From the NCBI GenBank assembly GCA_019671135.1, contig JAHRHY010000004.1:1550001-1614000 (forward strand): 64,000 nucleotides of DNA, read 5' to 3'. This document shows positions 23,244 to 34,380 of the stretch, one piece after another. The notes under the pieces are model-generated. The model made no database searches. It was not told the origin of the DNA and saw only the letters and a list, made by a program, of their open reading frames with translations. The position numbers and the translations under genes are program-made. This DNA comes from Linnemannia hyalina (taxonomy: Eukaryota > Mortierellomycota > Mortierellomycetes > Mortierellales > Mortierellaceae). Within the stretch, counting starts at the first letter, position 1; each line of letters begins with the position of its first letter.

Positions 23244-25001
23244 GGCGTTTATGTTTTGTGGCAACGATAGTGAGGTAAAGGCCAATTGGTAAAAGTGACG
23301 CTGGCGGGAATAAGAACAAGACTTGTGGAAGGACGGCAGAGAAATCGAGGAGAGCGAGAAAAGAGAATGAGAAGAAAAGAAAGGAGGGAAGAGAAAGTGG
23401 CAGCAAGGGATGAAGCGAAACCGCCCGCTATCTATGCACGTTTCGTTTCCTTCTCTCATTTGCCTGAGGACTAAGGGTTTACCCAAGGAGTACACAGACG
23501 TCGAAGATAACAACTGACGAATAGCATTCTACATGGAGGAAACTTGACGACAGACACGCATGTTGATGAGAAAATGAAAATGGTGAGCCGAACGAATGGG
23601 TGAACTCTTTTGTGGTTTATTTCATGTGTGAATGGCATGCCGGGAACTTGAAAAAGGACAAGAACAGAAACGTGGGGGCGCTTCTTCCTCCCCTCGCCTA
23701 TTTTAACGCTGGGCGGCGGCGACACAAAATGAATAGACGGGAGTAGGGACTCACGGTGCATTGTCCTGAATGGTCGCCCCTGGCCCTGAGTCTTTGTCCG
23801 GATCTAGAAGATTAACGAATCATCCTTCAAAGAACTGACATTCACACACCAGCAACTTTTACTTGGCAATGGGTACCTCAATCTAAGATGGCAAAAGGGC
23901 AACAGCTGGACAGGGGAAGGGGTAGGATAGGAAAAACTACAAATGTTTTTCGTGTTCATCCAACGATGTACCTTGCCCTTTGCACATGCAAAAACAGGAT
24001 AAATTTTCCCATAGACGCTCCCCTATACTGTAGTTGACAAAGTTTAACCTAAAACGGCAACGGTTAGACCTCCGTTGCTGAGTCGTCGATATCCGACATT
24101 GGAGGTCTCACTGAGGACAGTAGTTCATCCAGTACTCTACTAAGAACACGTAGCACGCGGGGTGCAGGAAGTATACGGAGCGAATACTCCGATCAACGCC
24201 TTAGCCATTGAAAATATGATTAGCATCAGGGTAGTGAAGCAAGTAAACGAGCAAAGTTGACAAAATAATCAATTCTCCAGATTCCAGCGCGTCAATACAG
24301 TCCGCCTGGTAAAGCTTGAATAGACAGGCAACGCACCTTACTTGAAACTTTTTCATTGAATTAGAAAAGAAGAAGCATAGCTAATATATCCAATAAACGG
24401 AGAGGTTATCATTCATAGCAAGTAACAAAGAGTAAGATATACATACATCGCATTCATCATGAAAGACATGCGCCAAATTTGATCTCCAATCCTCAATTTC
24501 GATCCTGTTCTGCTTCTTCATCCGGCGTATGATGATCTTATTGAGTGAATAAAAGTGCTAAAGTCAGAATTGCACACATATTGCGCAATAAAGCAAAACT
24601 ATAAAGCCAATTCCGAAACTTGGCCAATATGTCCTCGAGTGCTTTTTTTTCCATGCAGGTACACTCAGCAAAGAATGTATCATCTAGCCCGCAAAAACGC
24701 GTCCATGTTTCGGAGAACGTACTACTCATGCTTTATTATCACACTAGGGGATCATATTCAAGAAGTAAGCAAGAGGACCTGCATCTATGCTTATTCTTGT
24801 AAAGATATCTCGTAGTCGTAGGTTCTTTCGCTGTAGGACAGGGTATGACGTGTGGGATTATGACCAAATAATTTAAAAAAACACCTGGACGGGTGGAATA
24901 TTCAGGAGAGGGTGTGAATGGAAGGTAGGGCGATCAGTTTTGAGGAGGGATGGGAAGGAAAAGGTGAGGGCGCCAATATGAAAGGGTAAGAGTAGGGTTA
25001 T
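23244..25001. other. gene-poor interval upstream of MFS copy B
   Basis: No frame here has recognisable protein features. The part next to the MFS gene is purine-rich (its leader). A cluster of small inverted repeats lies at 24057-24108 and is listed separately. The rest is AT-rich unique sequence without obvious tRNA or snRNA signatures. Confidence 0.45.
24057..24108. repeat. two overlapping, mutually exclusive hairpins
   Basis: GCAACGG (24057-24063) pairs with CCGTTGC (24072-24078). AGACCTCC (24066-24073) pairs with GGAGGTCT (24101-24108). The two stems share 24072-24073 and cannot form together. The second loop holds a further GTCG/CGAC stem. Confidence 0.4.
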
Positions 25002-26385
25002 TTAAAATCCCTTGAGGATGGAGAGGCAGTTGGCGGTCTTGGCGCTCGCGGGGTCGAGCTGGTTCAGGATGAACTGAATGACGACGTTGGAGTTGACCAT
25101 GGTAACTAGAAATAGGATATTGAAAGAAAAATGAGTGAACAATGTTAATGGTTAGCAACGAGAAGAATGGTCGGCAAAGTGGCGAGAAGAAAAAAGAGGT
25201 ATTCAAACCGCGATGAACAGATGAGAGAGAGGGGTGACTTACGATGCTCGTTGAGGGAGAGCAAGCAAAGATCCTGAAGGAGGATGTTGGTGACGCCGGC
25301 GTCCTGCTGAAAGCAGGTCTGGTAGGGGGTGACAACCTCGTCGAACCTATGAAGAGTAAGGGAAGAAAGAGGTTGTTGGTGGGGATGGTTCCTTCTGGTA
25401 ATACGCGTCCAAAGTATCAGAGAGCGCAAACCAAAACTTTAGACTCTTACTTGGTGGCAATGTTGGAGTGGATGACACCGGGGGCAACGTCACCGCCAGC
25501 GTTCAACTTCTTGATAAAGTCAGACGTGTTGACTGGAAGAGGAGAAAAGTGGATGAAAACAGAGAGAGAGAAGGAACGCGTTCGGTGAGTTAACTATGTC
25601 TGATCAACGTGTTTGCAAAATTGCATGAAAAAAAGGCAACATCATCAAACTTACCCATTTCGTAGAAGGAAGGGGCAAATTTGTCAAAAAGTTCCTGGGA
25701 GGGATAAAAGATTCCAAAGGTCTTTGCAATGGTAACAATGCTGCTGAGGGTGGTACCATGGTTGATGGGCGAGACACCGACGTGGCGGTAGACCTTGCCC
25801 TTGCCATCGAGGTACTTGATCCAGTAGCGGGCTAAGATGCCTCCCTGGGAGTGGCCGACGATATCGACCTGGCTGGACCCGGTCTTGTTCAAAACATTGT
25901 TAGTAAAGTCGGACAACTCCTGGGCGGACGACTCGATCGAGTTCAGACCGCCAAAGCCGCCTGGGACGGCATTGTTGACTCCGTAGGTCAAGGCATAGAC
26001 ACAGTAGCCCCTCTTGATCAGGACGGGTGCGACGTCGTCCCACGAGTTGAGGGTCAGCAAGGTGGCATGGACCTTTAATTGGTACAAAGTGAAAGGAAGG
26101 TTAGAAGGTATGATCAATAGAATAGAAAAAAGGCGGTCGCTCTTCAGTATGTACGTGAGCGCCGGTGGCTCAATGACATCCACGATGAATTACCAAAACG
26201 ATGGGGCGTTGGCCCTTGGCAGGCTTGCAGGAGTAGTTGTTGAGACCCTTAATCTCACTGGCGCGCTTCTCGATGTTTTGGACAGCAGCAGGAGCGGCAG
26301 GCAGAGCAGAGGCAGGGACAGCAGAGAGGGCCAAAAGAACGACAGCAGAGGCAGCGCTCAAGACGGAGGTGATGGAGAACTTCAT
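25002..26385 (-). CDS. secreted class-2 triacylglycerol lipase (alpha/beta hydrolase)
   Basis: Five exons (26385-26194, 26072-25655, 25532-25451, 25346-25243, 25105-25002) give 299 aa. A signal peptide (KFSITSVLSAASAVVLLALS, then ASA about residue 27) precedes a short pro-segment ending in a dibasic KR at 40-41, a likely Kex2 site. The hydrolase core shows RPIVL-VHATLLTLNSW near the oxyanion strand, the nucleophile elbow GHSQGG with Ser139, KFDEVVTPYQT carrying the likely acid Asp233, and NEHLTMVN carrying His265. Cysteines in YSCKP, GYCVYA, QTCF, LCLL and ANCLS suggest disulphides. This architecture is familiar from actinobacterial secreted lipases (class 2). The usual oxyanion-loop HG is HA here (residues 66-67). 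It most likely cleaves extracellular acylglycerols or related esters. Confidence 0.87.
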
Positions 26386-29300
26386 TGTTGGAATAACGGT
26401 GGGGTTGGAGGTGGTGGTTGTCGAGAAGAGTGTGGAGAGGAAGGAGAATCCGTAAAGGAAGTGGTGGGTTGCTTGAGAAAGGTTGTGGAAGAGATCGTTA
26501 TCCGAGAGAAGATGTCGAGAAAAAAGTAGGGAGAATGGTGGTCTATTTGTACTCTTTTTTTTCCTTTGACCACTCGATCTTTCATTGCCGTTTATGCTTT
26601 GTCGCTCCGTCGTGGGGTGGGATGAGGGGTGGCTGCATGAAAGGATCTGAGAAAGAAAGCCAGAAAACAATGAAGTGTGACTTCTCCACATGGGATCAAT
26701 AACACAAATAAATTGGAGCCTAATTACGATGGGGCATAATAGAACCATGTCTCCGAGAGGAGAGCGAGTAAGCGAACAAAGCAGAAAGATGGGCTTGATT
26801 GGGCAAGAATCCCCCAAGGCGAGTAATCTGAGGGACCAAAACTTTAGGGCCAGGAACAAAGACAAAGAGAAAAGGCATAAACAAATACAAACAAACACCT
26901 GAGGTTGAGAATGAAGAGAGTCAAGAGTCGAGTGACTAAGTAGCCTTTTAGTATCCAGTACGTTCAGTCTCGCTGCGGACCAAACATTATCATCAGTAAG
27001 TTCGGGTTCAGGACATACAAGCCAAGTTGTTTGGTAACTGCATTTTTGTTTTGGGCTCATAATCCAGGGGGTCTGAAGGAAAGAGAAAAAGCGAGATGGG
27101 ATGGGTAGGTGGTAAGGCCGTTTTACTAGTAACCACTATTTGAAAATGACGAGAGGGCTAATTGAGTTTTTCTTTCGATGCAGAAACTGGGGGAGGTACA
27201 AATCAGACCGCATCTGTTAGTTTGGCCAATGGAGCAACAAAGTAAACATTAACACAGTTGGAGAAAGAAGCACTAGTGGAGAAACGGCGGACTTGAGAAA
27301 TGTCCTCCACAACCTCCACTCCACTTTCTTTTCCTCTCCCTTCACCAAAATGCATCATACACATGCAAAATATGTTGAACGGTCTGAAGAGAAATTAAGG
27401 TAGGACAAGTCCAAACAACATCTCTTGCAAAGAGGCATGGAGGAAAGGGATGAAAGGAGAAGAGAATATTCAATCAAAGAAACGCCCGCACTTAATGAGT
27501 GATAAACAAACTAACAAAAAGATGCTGCCGTCTAGAAGTGGAATGGGAGGGAAAATGCTAAAAAAAAGTAGACAATAACTGGCCATTCATTGTTTGTTTG
27601 TTTTGTATTCGTACGAATGGTGAGCTGCTTTGTTGAGATGCGCGTGCGATGCCATGCGGCTGAATAAGCCCGAATTGCACTGACGCGTTTGAGGCCTATC
27701 AACTCGGGGTCCGAGGCTCTCAAATATACCAAAAATTTGCTCACACACCTCCCTTTCCTCCCTCTATTCCCTACTTTGCGTATACAATGCAAAGGGAGTG
27801 TTGTGCGTCTGGGGGATGTGCTGTGATCGAAGGGCCTTATCTTTCGAAAGTACATAGGGGAGGAAAGAAAAAAAAGAAAGGGCTACTTGACCAAATAACT
27901 TGGACTGGAGCCTAACCGAATCACCAGATTAGCGCCTCTTTTTCTCGCCATTCTCTCTCCTCTCGGTTTCTTCGCCCTCCATGGTCACTGTTGCTATCAT
28001 CTGACCCACGCGGACAATAATTTCTTGAGTGGAGAAAGCGGTGGTTGAGAAGGGCCATGTGCTACCCCAACCTTCAACTCCAACCCCAATCCACAATTTG
28101 GACCAGAGTAAGAGTGGGCAACAAAGAAAGGTCAATCACGCTTGAATACGCTAATTGCATCTCTCTCATTTCGGCATTTCCATAGTGCATTACCCAAGCT
28201 ACGTTATGTTTTCTCTACCACCTTCTCTGCCTTTTTCGCAATGTTCAGATAGCTGTTCATTTGGTGTTAGTGGCATGTTTTTGTTGATATAGAGTTACGG
28301 ACAGCCGCTACTATCAAATTGGCAGCGTTTTTCATGGTTCATGTTTCTTGGGGAATGTAGGTGTAGAACGCCTTGTGCCTTTCATAAGTTCCATGTCTTC
28401 AATCACTTCCATGCCTTCAAACTCTTTAATGTCTTCCATATCAAACCCTTGTGAATGCAACATATTAAAACTAATGAGAAGCGCGGCGAATGATCCAAAT
28501 GACAAATGCAAATAACAAACAACGAACAAAACCGAACATGACAGTTCACGTCGAGAACGTTGGATACAAAACGTATGACCTTCTAAAGTCTTTTTTCTCG
28601 ACGTAAAATTACTGTGTCACCTTCGAAAAAGGGAGGGATACGAAAGAGTAAGGGGAGGGTGGCAGGAAGGTATTCTTTTTCAGGTACAACGTTTGTTGAT
28701 GTTATTTTCCATTGCTGTTTTTTTTCCTGCTCCACAAAAGTAGAGCGGACAACCAAAAATTTTAGCCCCTGGAAACATATGGGTAAGTCAAGCGCACATT
28801 CGGCAATTGGCAGGTGAATTGAAGATAGTGAAGAGTTCGAAAGAAAAAGAAAGGACCCGATCCAGTCAAGGAAAAAATATGGCCCTCACATTCACAAGCA
28901 TCTGTGCAGCGTGGGTCCGAGGGTTGCAAGGGGGTGAGGATGAAAGTATGGAGGGGTTTTTAGACCCAGAGTTGAGGATAATTAACTGAGTTGGCAAAAC
29001 AAACGTCCCGTGAACATGGAGCGAGAGAATAGGAGTCGAGGATGGAAAGTGTGTAAGAAAGAGAAGACTAAGAGTCGACATCTTTTCCTTGATCCACTGA
29101 ATGACAGAAAATAACAATAGCCCAAAAAAAAAAAACCAAAAAAAAAAAAAAGTAGAGCGAGAGCGTGGCCCGGGCAGAACCTTTTAGTCATTGCCAATAC
29201 GCGGTGGAAGTCTTCATTGGAGAAAACAAAAATCAATAGGACAGGGTCTCGTGTGAATAATCTTATTCCCCCATCTCTCATCTCTGCTCTCTGATCTCCT

Positions 29301-31137
29301 AACCCCCTGACCCCCATTACTCTTTACTGGCGACAGAGTACCTCGATGTGCTTCCCGCGTCTCAAGTTAATGGCGTCTTGTCAAGTCCATCATCCCTGGA
29401 AAAAAGTGTAGGTGTTCACATTGATATTTGATTCAGTACTCTCTTACCGCTCATAATTTCGACGGAAGGCTCAAGTAAGGTTTATCATCGGGCCGACCAT
29501 TCATGGATAAATAATAATATCCTCCGCATTTCATGATTATGACGAGGGTTGCCATGTGTAGGACATCCCCAAGCCTCCAGTAGCTGGGAAGGGTTTGAAA
29601 ACGACGTGTACATTGTTTTTGATCGACTACGCCTTTAGTAGGATAACCACGCGTCTTTTGAGCCGATCACATTATTAATATGCTAACCTTCGTATATCCG
29701 ACGCGAGGTTATAAGCGGGGCTGTGAGGTCCGGATTGATAGCTAAGAAATACCGGTGTCAGCGAGTAAGAGTAAGGGTATTTCGAAGAGATGTGACTCGT
29801 TGTGGACAGTATCTAATGGAGCAACTCATCGGAACTTGAATGCGTTCAGCCCATAGATCATTTCACTACCACTGTATCGATATCATCAATTAGAGATCAC
29901 TTCGCTGCACACAATATCACTGTAGATAGGGTGTAGGAAAAACTAAGACCAGAGGCCTATCAAGAAGAGGCGGACAGGTGTGGCCACATCCAAAGACAAG
30001 CGCTCGTGGGCAGGACGTTAGGAATATATCTGAACGCTAATAGTTCGACTTACCTACCTGGCAATCCATCAGTAAATCGGATCATTCTTATCAGCCTTGT
30101 CATGGGCTTGAAGTCTATGTTGTTACCGCCTTAAAGCCAGCCAGCCAGTCAACCAACCCTTGGTATGAGCGCCGTCTTTTACCATGTACCCTTCGAGTCT
30201 ATCACCCCAGATTTTGCCTTTTTTGGACTAGTGCAGCCTATTCTTCTTCCGTACTGTAGTGATGGGCGAAGTGTGCCTGCCAAAGGTTAGCATGTTTGCA
30301 ATGTTTGTCTTTCATTCAGCGCTGTCCTCTTACATCGACTATCCTTTTACATTGAACCATCGACGTTTTGTTGAGAATCGTCTCTGAAAATCGCCTCCTT
30401 TCATCAGCTTCGCACAGACGGCAAAACAGAATATCTACAAAAAATACGATCCACCCTTCTTACGCACGGTTCCGCTGTCCAGGATACAAGTCGTTTGTCA
30501 GGCCAAGGTGCAATGCAAGGAATCAAAGTGTCCTTCGGTGGTAAGGTCAGGCCATTCCTTCTCTGCTGTTCACAACAATTGGGCTTGGGGACTACAGCGC
30601 TATTTTTATCGGAGGGAAAGAATTGGGCTGGAAGGCAGGATGGATAACCTGCCTTAGCATTTGTTTTCATTTCGACCCTAGATTTCGTGCTAGTGAAGTG
30701 AGAGGGATGATGATAACGATGATGCCTGCGATATGCGATAGCGGCATGTGCTGTGTGCTGGGTGGAGCTTCGCCGACCATACGATGGCAGCACGTGGCGG
30801 TGAAAAAAGTGAGCAAAGTGGTATGTCTCAGCTTAAGGGCCAAGTCTTTTTCTTGCCGTATTTCTCTGCCTTGACCAGTCAGACCAGACGACTTCTAGAC
30901 AAGCAACAAGCAACGTCCTACTCGTGATCACACTTCTTCGCTCCTTTTGCTTCTGTCGACCTCATTCATTCAATCATTCCTCACCCAACCCACACCGCCA
31001 CCTTCATTCTTCCACTTCCACTCTTTCTGATCACTTTGCTCACTTTCTTTGTTTCACCATCACCTTTTATTTGCACACCTACACATCCTCTCAGTTCACT
31101 TCTCTTCTCACTCCCACTATCTTTCTCGCTCTCGCAA
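26386..31137. other. 4.75 kb without a supportable gene
   Basis: Neither strand carries a convincing exon chain. The first 150 bases are the lipase leader (pyrimidine-rich in its sense). The last about 230 bases (30900-31137) are the CT/CA-rich leader of the DMT gene. Between them are short frames only; one minus-strand stretch (28332-28529) reads as a Met/Glu/Asp-rich peptide (DMEDIKEFEGMEVIEDMEL) from an imperfect internal repeat. A long A-run lies at about 29124-29151 and an inverted repeat at 28548-28604. The block 29340-30300 is lower in simple repeats and looks like decayed or non-coding unique DNA. I found no tRNA, 5S or snRNA signature by eye. Confidence 0.45.
28548..28604. repeat. 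10-bp perfect inverted repeat, 37-base loop
   Basis: ACGTCGAGAA at 28548-28557 is the reverse complement of TTCTCGACGT at 28595-28604. The right arm follows a T-run. It lies in the gene-poor block. Confidence 0.5.
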
Positions 31138-34100
31138 ATGTCACGACGGTCCTCTTACCAGGCGAATCGTGAAAGTTTCGACAACTGCGACGAGGATGCT
31201 GCCTTCTTGACTAATGCTGCACCCCAGGCAGGGCACTCTCCTCGCTCAAATCAACAAAAGAGCAGTAATACCAACCACCACCACGATGAGGGCGAGTATG
31301 AATATGACCGTGGTCATCTGCGGGAACAGCACTCATCACAACAAGCGACTGCCACTACGGCCACTACATCAGGTCGGCAGGTCTCTGGTCAACGAGGCGC
31401 CACCATCACCAAATCCACTACTACCACAACCACTACTGCAAAAATTTCGTCAACTGTCTCTGTCGATGAAATATCCGTCTTGACCTCTGCAGCAATTGAC
31501 CCTCTGAGTCTGCCAGCAACACGCCCGGAGGCGCTCTCCCCCTCTTCACCAGTTCCACCGGAACTCCCTCAGCAACTGCAGCAACAACAGGAGCCAACAT
31601 ATTCAAAATGGAGCACGATTATCCATCAGCTATCCTTCTTGGGAACCGGCATCTTTTCAACCATTGCTGTTCAATGGCTCTATTACCAAGGAGCAGCCTG
31701 TAAGTTACATCCACCCATCCCAGTTTTTCATTCAACTTGTTCATGGATAATTGCTCACTTTCATTTATTGTCGGCTGTTTATATTGCCATGGTCATAATG
31801 GACCCTGCTCAGTGAGTGTGGGACTCGACCCCAGTTAACCAGTTTTTCTCACCTCTTCCTTTTTATATTTCTCCTACCCAAACCTTTTTATTCATGCAAA
31901 ATGTAGCTGGATCAACGATGCTGACGGTGTTCTTCAACTACATTGGAATGATGGGCGTGGGATTGGTCTATGCTCTCCAGTCCTGGTACGCGGACCGGAA
32001 ACAACGTCGAATGGCAGCAACAGCAGGAGGCGGACGCACCCATGTCGAATACGATGTCTTGATGACCGAGGTCAACGAGATGACCGAAACTAAACACAAC
32101 GTAAGCTTACATGGAACACAACAGAGAGAAAAAACAGGAAAGGAGGGTGGAACGAAGGGGAAGGGAGTGGGTCGATCAATTCACTATCTGGCGCACACAG
32201 ATGAATTTGTCGACAGGAGATAAAAAAAAGGGATGAACTGTACCGTAAACTTACCGAGTATGGACCAAAGTGCAAGGACAACAAAAACAGGACTCAGAGG
32301 GCCATTCTATCATTCCTTTGCCCCTTCATCTATCAGTATATTTCCCATCCCCTTCTATCACATCCTTTCCTTTGGCACTTTACTCTCTTCACTCGGTGCG
32401 TGCAAGTTCATCCTTTCTCGTTGTTCGATTGCTCACGACTGATCTAATCTCTTATCAATTCATTTTTTTGTTTGTGTGACTACAGCGTGTCAACAAAGGC
32501 ACTCTTCAGGGAACCATCAACAACAACTTGGGCCGCACAAGGAAGTCACTGGAGACAGAGACTCATGTGCTTGGGCCTATCGACGACTCGGACGAGGAGG
32601 ACTTTGATGAAGAGGATGGACTGGATGAAGAAAAGTACAGACTGCGAAAGGATCGATCGTCAGGCTCTGACGAGGTCTTGACTATGGACACCACAACCAC
32701 CAACAGCAACACCGCCGAGCAGGACGCAAAATCGTCGGCAAGGCGGCTGCACTGGCCTGTTATCCAGGTAGCGGTCATGGATGTGATTGCCAATGCCATG
32801 GTCACCGTTGGATTCTTCTACGTCGGCAGTGGGGTAAGTCTTTCTTCCATGTACCCTTTCTCTTCTTTGCCTCAATACTTGAGCACAAACAAATTTATGA
32901 GCAGAAAACCTGTTCAGTTTGAGTAGTTTGAGTTCAGATTTGCAAATCTGTAATGTTTGCGTGTTGTTGTTTTTGTTGTTGGGACTGGACTGACTCAAAA
33001 GAATCTTCTTTTTTTCTTTGTTCTTGTTCTCTTGGAATAGATGTACCAAGTCATTTACAGTTCAATCGTGATTTGGTGTGCCATCCTTACCCGCATTTTC
33101 CTTTCTCGCAAGCTCAACAATATCCAGTGGGTGGCCATTTTTGGTGTCACCATTGGTTTGGCGATCAGCGCCGTCGGCACTGTCCAGGATGCCTCGCCTG
33201 ATGGGCCAGTTCAGAGCTGTAGGTTTTCTTTACTCTGCGCCTTTTTCTTTTTGTGGGCTTGCCTTATTTTTGAGATATTGTCATCATTTGTGACCCTTAT
33301 TCTTTCTCTGTGTACGGTTTTGTTACTTGGGTTGTTCCTAGCATCATGCATGGACCAAGGAAGATTCCAGACTTACGGAGTTTGGTCAACCTGAGAAAAA
33401 AGGGGCATGGGATGTTTATGCACAGAAACCCCCGCCTGCTCACCCCAACTCACGAACTGACCAACTAATAACCCCCCCCCCCCCCCCCCCCCTCGGTTTC
33501 CTTTGGTTTTTTTTTCTCTCACATATAGGGATTGAAAAGTCTTTTGGTGCATTGGTGACATTGGGCGCAACATTTCTGTACGCGTGCGTCTACGTCCTGT
33601 CAGACAAGGTCCTCTCCACCACAAAACCCACCCCGATCCCAGAAAAGGTCTGCTCGATGGTCGGTGGTTACGCCTCCCTCCTGACGTTCCTCTACCTCTG
33701 CGTTCACACGTTCCCGAACTGGAAGACGGAGGTCATGGATGTGATCGCCAACCGACAGGGGAGCACGGTCGGGATCCTGTTGGTCTACCCACTCTTGGTC
33801 ATCTCCTCGATGCTTCACTCGCTCAACTATTACGTCCTTCTGTCTCGGATCAACAATATCGCTGTTGGTATCATGCAGTCACTGAGGGCTGTGCTCGTGT
33901 TTGTGATGAGCCATTACTTGTTCTGTGGGGTCTCGAGTACTCAGTGCTTTAACCAGTGGAAGTTCATGTCTGCGATTGTCGTCATTGGCTGTGTTACCCT
34001 GTTTTCTTTCAACAGCAGCCCTTCTAATTCTCATGCCAAGGCGGACGGAGTTCAGGCTTCTTCGCCTGTTGCGGCTCTTAAGACTTCAGCTTCCAGCTCG

Positions 34101-34157
34101 AGATCTTCATCGCCGATACCCCATCATCGAAGAGGCCAGACTTCCGAGTCACCTTAG
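31138..34157 (+). CDS. DMT-superfamily transporter, SLC35-like
   Basis: Five exons (31138-31699, 31907-32100, 32486-32833, 33041-33218, 33529-34157) give 636 aa. A disordered N-terminus of about 160 residues (Thr/Gln/Ser-rich) precedes roughly ten membrane segments arranged as two EamA-like halves: LSFLGTGIFSTIAVQWLYY, LTVFFNYIGMMGVGLVYAL, then after a long acidic cytosolic loop VAVMDVIANAMVTVGFFYVG, VIYSSIVIWCAILTRIFLSR and WVAIFGVTIGLAISAVG; then FGALVTLGATFLYACVYVLS, a Gly/Ala segment, ILLVYPLLVISSMLHSLNYY, IMQSLRAVLVFVMSHYLFC and FMSAIVVIGCVTLFSF. Family knowledge points to a Golgi/ER-type nucleotide-sugar or related solute exchanger; substrate unknown. The tail is Ser-rich. Intron 4 contains a run of 21 C. 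Confidence 0.83.
33472..33492 (+). repeat. 21-base poly-C run inside intron 4 of the DMT transporter gene
   Basis: Twenty-one consecutive C lie about 36 bases before the acceptor at 33528, followed by a T-rich tract. It may act as part of the polypyrimidine tract. Homopolymer length is prone to assembly error. Confidence 0.8.
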
Positions 34158-34380
34158 TTCACTCTATAAAGCATTTGTACTACCCCTCTCATCTTTTGAC
34201 ACTGTTTCTTGACAACCTTGGGCTTATTGGCTTATTATGAGGATGAAATATTTTTTGTTTTTGACGCCTTTGTCGAAAGTACCCTAAATATTAAAAGAAC
34301 CAGATGTTGCTATGCTTTTGGACAATATGATGATGTTGTTGTTGTTGTGGATAGGTAAGTATGTTGCGGAGCGATCACGT

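Noticed and set aside
27532..27855. Minus-strand frame of 107 codons in the gene-poor block
   Set aside because: No motif, leader or intron context; composition looks random.
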